Shown here: one piece after another, positions 4,639 through 7,493 of the stretch
Layout of the letters: the number at the start of each line of letters is the position of its first letter
How positions within the stretch are numbered: the first letter of the stretch is position 1
Assembly (NCBI GenBank): GCA_003641425.1
Contig: QNAH01000129.1
Coordinates: forward strand, 1 to 7,493
From: Candidatus Zixiibacteriota bacterium
GTDB lineage: Bacteria; Zixibacteria; MSB-5A5; GN15; PGXB01
Length of the DNA: 7,493 nt
Direction: 5' to 3'
Program-made: the position numbers and the translations under genes
Notes under the pieces: model-generated
The model's database searches: none
What the model saw: the letters and a program-made list of their open reading frames with translations, nothing else
Told to the model about the DNA's origin: nothing

Positions 4639-6183
4639 TTATTTGAGTATGATAATATCAATTCGCCGGTTTTTTGCGCGACCTTCTTTGGTTGTGTTGG
4701 TCCCGATCGGTTTATCCGGCCCATAGCCGATGGCTTGAATCCTTTCGGCGGGGATTGACATGGCCTCGCGAAGGTACTGCATCACGGCCAGGGCTCTCTT
4801 TTCGGACAGTCTCATATTGGTCGTTCTTTCACCGAGATCATCGGTATGACCCTCGACCATCAGTCTGGAGTTGGGAAACATATTCAAAACTCTCTTGACC
4901 TTTTCCAGCAGGGGTACATGTACATTGGTGATCTCGCTTGAGCCGCTTGCGAATGACAAACCAAAAAGTCTCAGGACAATATCATCGGTGGCATTGAGAA
5001 GCACGGTGCCTTCGGTCGGATTGAGGATCGACCTGGCATTCCTAAGCTTATCTTCTCGTTGTTGCCGCATTTCCAGTTCCGAGGCGATCTGTTCATGGGT
5101 CGATTCAAGCTCTTGAAGTTTGGCGGCTTTTGCATCAAGCTGATTACTGAGCCGTTCCCTTTCGTTCAGCATCTCCCCGACCGCCTTGTCGAGCATCACC
5201 GACAGCTTGACGGCGTCATCACCCTCGACGCTTATATCGAGTTTGTTGAAGGCCGTTTTCAGTCTCTCGGATATTTCGAGATTGTCTTTTTCAAGCTGCG
5301 ATTTTTCACTTTTCAACCTTTTGACCGCCGCGGTCAGACTATCGGCGGCGGCCATCGGCCCGTTATCGAACGGTAGAAGCGACATGTCGAGAGCGTTCCC
5401 GACCTTTTGCATTTCTATTTCATAGAGCAGTATCAGCTTTTCCCAGGCCTGATCATTACGCTCCAGAGAGCGGACTGACCGGGCGATATTTGAGGCATGT
5501 TTCGCTTCGTACTCGGACATTTTGATTACCTCGAGCGATTCCTCGCGGTTATACCTGTCCCCGGTCAGAATTTTGTCGCACTTGGTATAGGCTGTCCTGG
5601 CCTTATCAAGAGTTGCCAGGGCGTATTTTCCGGCTTCGTCGGCGAACGCCTTATCGATCAGTTTGGCGGCCGCGCCCATGATATCCTTTTTGATAGCCTG
5701 AAGTTCGGTGTTATCGAACATGGCGATGGATTTTTCGGCCTCTTTGAGACCGTCCTTGGTGTTTCCCTCCTCGACTTTTTTCGTGGCCCTGGTAAACTGC
5801 TTTTCCGCCTTTTGATATAATTCCGGGACAAGTACCGAGGCATTGGCTTCTTTTGCCAGTTCTCTTGGTTTGAGATATTCGGCCAGGGTCTGTTTGGTTA
5901 CAGCGGTGGTTTTCAAAGCATTCTCGGCGTATTCACGTGATTCGGCGATCAGCTTTTCAATTGATTTTTGCTTCTTTTTTAATTCGATGGCGCGTTTGGC
6001 CTCGGCAAGTTTGGCCTCGGCCTTCTCATACGCCTTGGGCGCAAATATATGCGCCTCGACCAGCAATGTGGAATCGATTATTGTCTGCAGTTCCGGCAAC
6101 TGCGATGCATCCTGGGCCGAGATTGAAACGGCGGCAATAAGTGATAATGCAAATATGATAAATGAAATTGTAAATTTCCTCAT
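4639..6183 (-). CDS. Exported helical-repeat/coiled-coil protein with C-terminal OmpA domain
   Basis: The protein has 514 residues. A signal peptide occupies 1-23 (FTISFIIFALSLIAAVSISA, cleavage near SAQ|D). Residues about 41-90, 112-157 and 172-235 look like three diverged helical-hairpin repeats with a shared (Y/L)xKAE core, similar to DUF4398-type periplasmic proteins. A charged coiled coil follows (about 283-385). Residues about 402-514 are an OmpA-like peptidoglycan-binding domain: FASGSSEI, VEGHTDDLG (443-451, Asp448), LSEKRA (459-464) and NRRID (505-509, Arg507). Asp448 and Arg507 are the positions that bind diaminopimelate in this family. There is no beta-barrel and no lipobox Cys, so it is probably a periplasmic protein bound to the cell wall. 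A GAGG about 9 nt upstream supports the ATG at 6183. It is separated by 92 and 117 nt from its neighbours. Confidence 0.9.
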   Translation of the reverse strand: MRKFTISFIIFALSLIAAVSISAQDASQLPELQTIIDSTLLVEAHIFAPKAYEKAEAKLAEAKRAIELKKKQKSIEKLIAESREYAENALKTTAVTKQTLAEYLKPRELAKEANASVLVPELYQKAEKQFTRATKKVEEGNTKDGLKEAEKSIAMFDNTELQAIKKDIMGAAAKLIDKAFADEAGKYALATLDKARTAYTKCDKILTGDRYNREESLEVIKMSEYEAKHASNIARSVRSLERNDQAWEKLILLYEIEMQKVGNALDMSLLPFDNGPMAAADSLTAAVKRLKSEKSQLEKDNLEISERLKTAFNKLDISVEGDDAVKLSVMLDKAVGEMLNERERLSNQLDAKAAKLQELESTHEQIASELEMRQQREDKLRNARSILNPTEGTVLLNATDDIVLRLFGLSFASGSSEITNVHVPLLEKVKRVLNMFPNSRLMVEGHTDDLGERTTNMRLSEKRALAVMQYLREAMSIPAERIQAIGYGPDKPIGTNTTKEGRAKNRRIDIIILK

Positions 6184-6220
6184 GGCTCTTTACCTCGTTG
6201 GATTATTGCGGATTTTTCTC

Positions 6221-6249
6221 TATTTAGTTTTATCGGAATAAAATTGCAA
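6221..6249 (-). promoter_or_regulatory. Weak candidate promoter for the OmpA-domain gene
   Basis: TTGCAA (6249-6244) and TAAATA (6226-6221) are separated by 17 nt in the 92-bp AT-rich gap upstream of the ATG at 6183. Both hexamers are poor matches, so this is a suggestion only. Confidence 0.25.
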
Positions 6250-6275
6250 TATAAAAGTACTGGATAAAAAGTCTC

Positions 6276-7160
6276 TCAGTTATTCCTGTTTTTTTGAGGC
6301 GACATCTTTTTTTCGACCAGATATACTCCGGCGACGATTAAAACCGCCCCGAGGATAATAAAAACCGTCAATTTCTCGCCCAGGGTCGGAATGGCCGCGA
6401 CAGTTGTTACAATCGGCTCGAAATAAAGAAATACACCGACATCGATGGCCCCTTTCCGTGACAATCCCTCAAGCCACAGCCAGTGCGCCAGTCCCAGGCA
6501 AAAGACGCCCAGAAAGATCAATACCATAATAATCGAAAATGGAAGCTCGGCAAACTTCGATAACGGTGATACCGCCAGAGTATATACAGCCAGGATAATT
6601 GCAGGAGGGATAAGTATTCCCAGCGATACTGCCAGCGGATTGACCCTCCGGGTGATATTTCTGGTGACAATGGTGTAAAATGACCAGGTAATACAGCTGG
6701 CCAGTATAATCCAGTCGCCGATCGATCTGATCCAATCCAGGCTATTTAATTTACCGCCCGATACAAGAACAATAACGCCGATAGTAGCTAATACGATACC
6801 TGATATTTTTTTTACGGTCAGTCTTTCTTTCAGGAAGGCGTATGACAGGATGGCGATAAAGACCGGAATGGTGGCGATCAGCCAGGCGGTATTGGTGGCG
6901 GTGGTATATATCAGGCCGAATGCCTGTATCAGGAAGTGAACACCGAGAAGAATAGAGGCCGTCAGTACTATGATAAGATCGCTTTTTCTGAATTTGAGGT
7001 TGATTCGTTTAGTCTTTAGGATTCCATACAAAACCGGGATACCCAGAAGCAGTCTGATTGCGATGATTTCGAACGGTGCCAGATATTCCAGGGCCATCTT
7101 GGTCCCGACAAAAGACAGACCCCAAAAAGTTACAGCAAGTAATAAAAAAATATTAACCAT
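6276..7160 (-). CDS. EamA-family (DMT superfamily) inner-membrane transporter
   Basis: The protein has 294 residues, the standard length for this family, with about ten hydrophobic segments arranged as two EamA repeats (about 2-134 and 148-284). The N-terminus MVNIFLLLAVTFWGLSFVGT and the internal motif FEIIAIRLLLGIPVL are typical of repeat one; TEKLT-like ends appear as FLKERLTVKKISGIVL (109-124) and LGEKLTVFIILGAVLI (260-275), the repeated signature of the family. Members export amino acids, nucleosides or other metabolites; the substrate cannot be read from sequence. The tail MSPQKNRNN is short and positively charged, as expected for a cytoplasmic end. No Shine-Dalgarno sequence precedes the ATG at 7160. 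It diverges from a second EamA gene 124 bp away. Confidence 0.93.
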   Translation of the reverse strand: MVNIFLLLAVTFWGLSFVGTKMALEYLAPFEIIAIRLLLGIPVLYGILKTKRINLKFRKSDLIIVLTASILLGVHFLIQAFGLIYTTATNTAWLIATIPVFIAILSYAFLKERLTVKKISGIVLATIGVIVLVSGGKLNSLDWIRSIGDWIILASCITWSFYTIVTRNITRRVNPLAVSLGILIPPAIILAVYTLAVSPLSKFAELPFSIIMVLIFLGVFCLGLAHWLWLEGLSRKGAIDVGVFLYFEPIVTTVAAIPTLGEKLTVFIILGAVLIVAGVYLVEKKMSPQKNRNN

Positions 7161-7197
7161 CGAACATTACAGAAATAGAATTAATTTAAAATTATCG

Positions 7198-7226
7198 ATA
7201 TTATGTAATTTAATCGTATTTTGCAA
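7198..7226 (-). promoter_or_regulatory. Candidate promoter of the leftward EamA gene
   Basis: TTGCAA (7226-7221) and TAATAT (7203-7198) are 17 nt apart, each matching 4 of 6 consensus bases. The start would be near 7191, giving a leader of about 30 nt. Confidence 0.4.
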
Positions 7227-7227
7227 T

Positions 7228-7239
7228 TATGTCGACATA
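7228..7239. repeat. 12-bp palindrome TATGTCGACATA, possible shared operator
   Basis: This perfect palindrome lies midway between the divergent EamA starts. It overlaps the TATAAT hexamer of the rightward gene and sits next to the -35 candidate of the leftward gene. A dimeric regulator bound here could control both transporters, but no regulator gene is visible in the window. Confidence 0.35.
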
Positions 7240-7243
7240 TAAT
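7238..7243 (+). promoter_or_regulatory. Perfect -10 hexamer for the rightward EamA gene
   Basis: TATAAT lies 41 nt before the ATG at 7285, a normal leader length. No good -35 is found at 16-18 nt spacing, so the promoter may depend on an activator. Confidence 0.4.
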
Positions 7244-7284
7244 CTTCACTTGCGTATATTTCACCGCGGATAGGCGAATGAAAT

Positions 7285-7493
7285 ATGATTAAACAGAGGA
7301 CCGTATATTTATCATTGTTCGTGGCCACTTTTGCAGTTTCGTGGGCGGCAATTTTAATCAAACTGACAGGGGCCGGACCACTACCTACCGCTTTCTACCG
7401 CATGGCCCTGTCAACGATAATATTGGCCATTCCGGCTTTTCCGGCTGTACGCCGCACCCTGAAAATACTCAATGCCGGAGAAATGTTCTGGCT
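7285..7493 (+). CDS. EamA-family transporter, N-terminal part (cut by window end)
   Basis: Translation from the ATG at 7285 runs open for 69 codons to the window edge: MIKQRTVYLSLFVATFAVSW, then AAILIKLTGAGPLPTAFYRM, then a second hydrophobic segment ALSTIILAIPAFPAV. The pattern of a first membrane helix, a short loop with conserved P..AFYRM, and a second helix is the N-terminus of EamA/DMT transporters, equivalent to FEIIAIRLLLG in the neighbour. The two proteins are not close copies, so this is not a recent duplication. A GGATAGG about 10 nt upstream may serve as ribosome site; an ATG at 7278 in another frame stops after four codons. Substrate unknown. Confidence 0.8.
   Translation, partial: MIKQRTVYLSLFVATFAVSWAAILIKLTGAGPLPTAFYRMALSTIILAIPAFPAVRRTLKILNAGEMFW

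Larger units (their letters stand above)
7161..7284. other. Divergent AT-rich promoter region between two EamA genes
   Basis: This 124-bp gap separates two oppositely oriented transporter genes and must hold both promoters unless transcription enters from outside. It is strongly AT-rich and contains a 12-bp palindrome and -10/-35-like hexamers on both strands, listed separately. Confidence 0.6.

Noticed and set aside
4871..6241. Plus-strand frames of 80-130 codons opposite the OmpA-domain gene.
   Set aside because: They mirror the helical, charged coding sequence of the minus strand and lack ribosome sites or recognisable domains.
1..7493. tRNA-Sec, other selenoprotein UGA codons, CRISPR repeats, insertion sequences or phage genes.
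   Set aside because: I looked for cloverleaf-like arms, repeated units, transposase motifs and other family-interrupting TGAs and saw none in this window.

Overview
The window looks like chromosome of a Gram-negative, moderate-GC bacterium. A signal-peptide/coiled-coil/OmpA-domain envelope protein argues for an outer membrane. A DUF362 protein with two [4Fe-4S] motifs and a probable selenoprotein suggest an anaerobe or microaerophile. The style (many TPR and OmpA proteins, mixed use of Shine-Dalgarno sites) resembles uncultured FCB-group or deltaproteobacterial lineages, perhaps Zixibacteria. That placement is an impression, not something the sequence proves. I see no mobile element, CRISPR, rRNA or tRNA.

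Layout. Nearly everything is on the minus strand. From the right edge leftward: a divergent pair of EamA-type drug/metabolite transporters (7285 onward on +, cut by the window end; 6276-7160 on -) shares a 124-bp AT-rich promoter region. Next comes a 514-residue exported protein with tandem helical repeats, a coiled coil and a C-terminal OmpA peptidoglycan-binding domain (4639-6183). Then an AhpC/Prx1-type peroxiredoxin (3808-4521), a GNAT acetyltransferase (3175-3723), a DUF362 iron-sulfur protein (1807-2946), a small exported Asp/Gly-rich protein (1241-1606), and a TPR-repeat protein that runs off the left edge (1-1221).

The main result is the peroxiredoxin. Its reading frame is interrupted by one UGA (4267-4269) exactly where the peroxidatic cysteine belongs, giving ...GDFTFV-UGA-PTEL... 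. The frame then continues without a shift through the rest of the family fold, including the resolving cysteine. Directly after the UGA is a 7-bp hairpin with a GGUC loop, the arrangement expected of a bacterial SECIS element. I therefore annotate it as one selenocysteine peroxiredoxin and not as two fragments or a pseudogene. Upstream it has a good sigma70-type promoter, a perfect 25-bp palindrome whose core matches the Fur/PerR 7-1-7 box at 13 of 15 positions, and two in-frame ATGs each with a strong Shine-Dalgarno site. Together this looks like a peroxide- or metal-responsive selenoenzyme for peroxide removal. Sec-containing peroxiredoxins are known as a class, so the enzyme type is not new. 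The combination of selenoprotein, putative Fur-family operator and dual starts deserves checking.

The left third holds a probable two-gene unit (small exported protein plus TPR protein) with a 40-nt two-tier hairpin in its leader. No gene-free stretch exceeds 300 bases; the largest gaps (2947-3174 and 1607-1806) hold inverted repeats described below.
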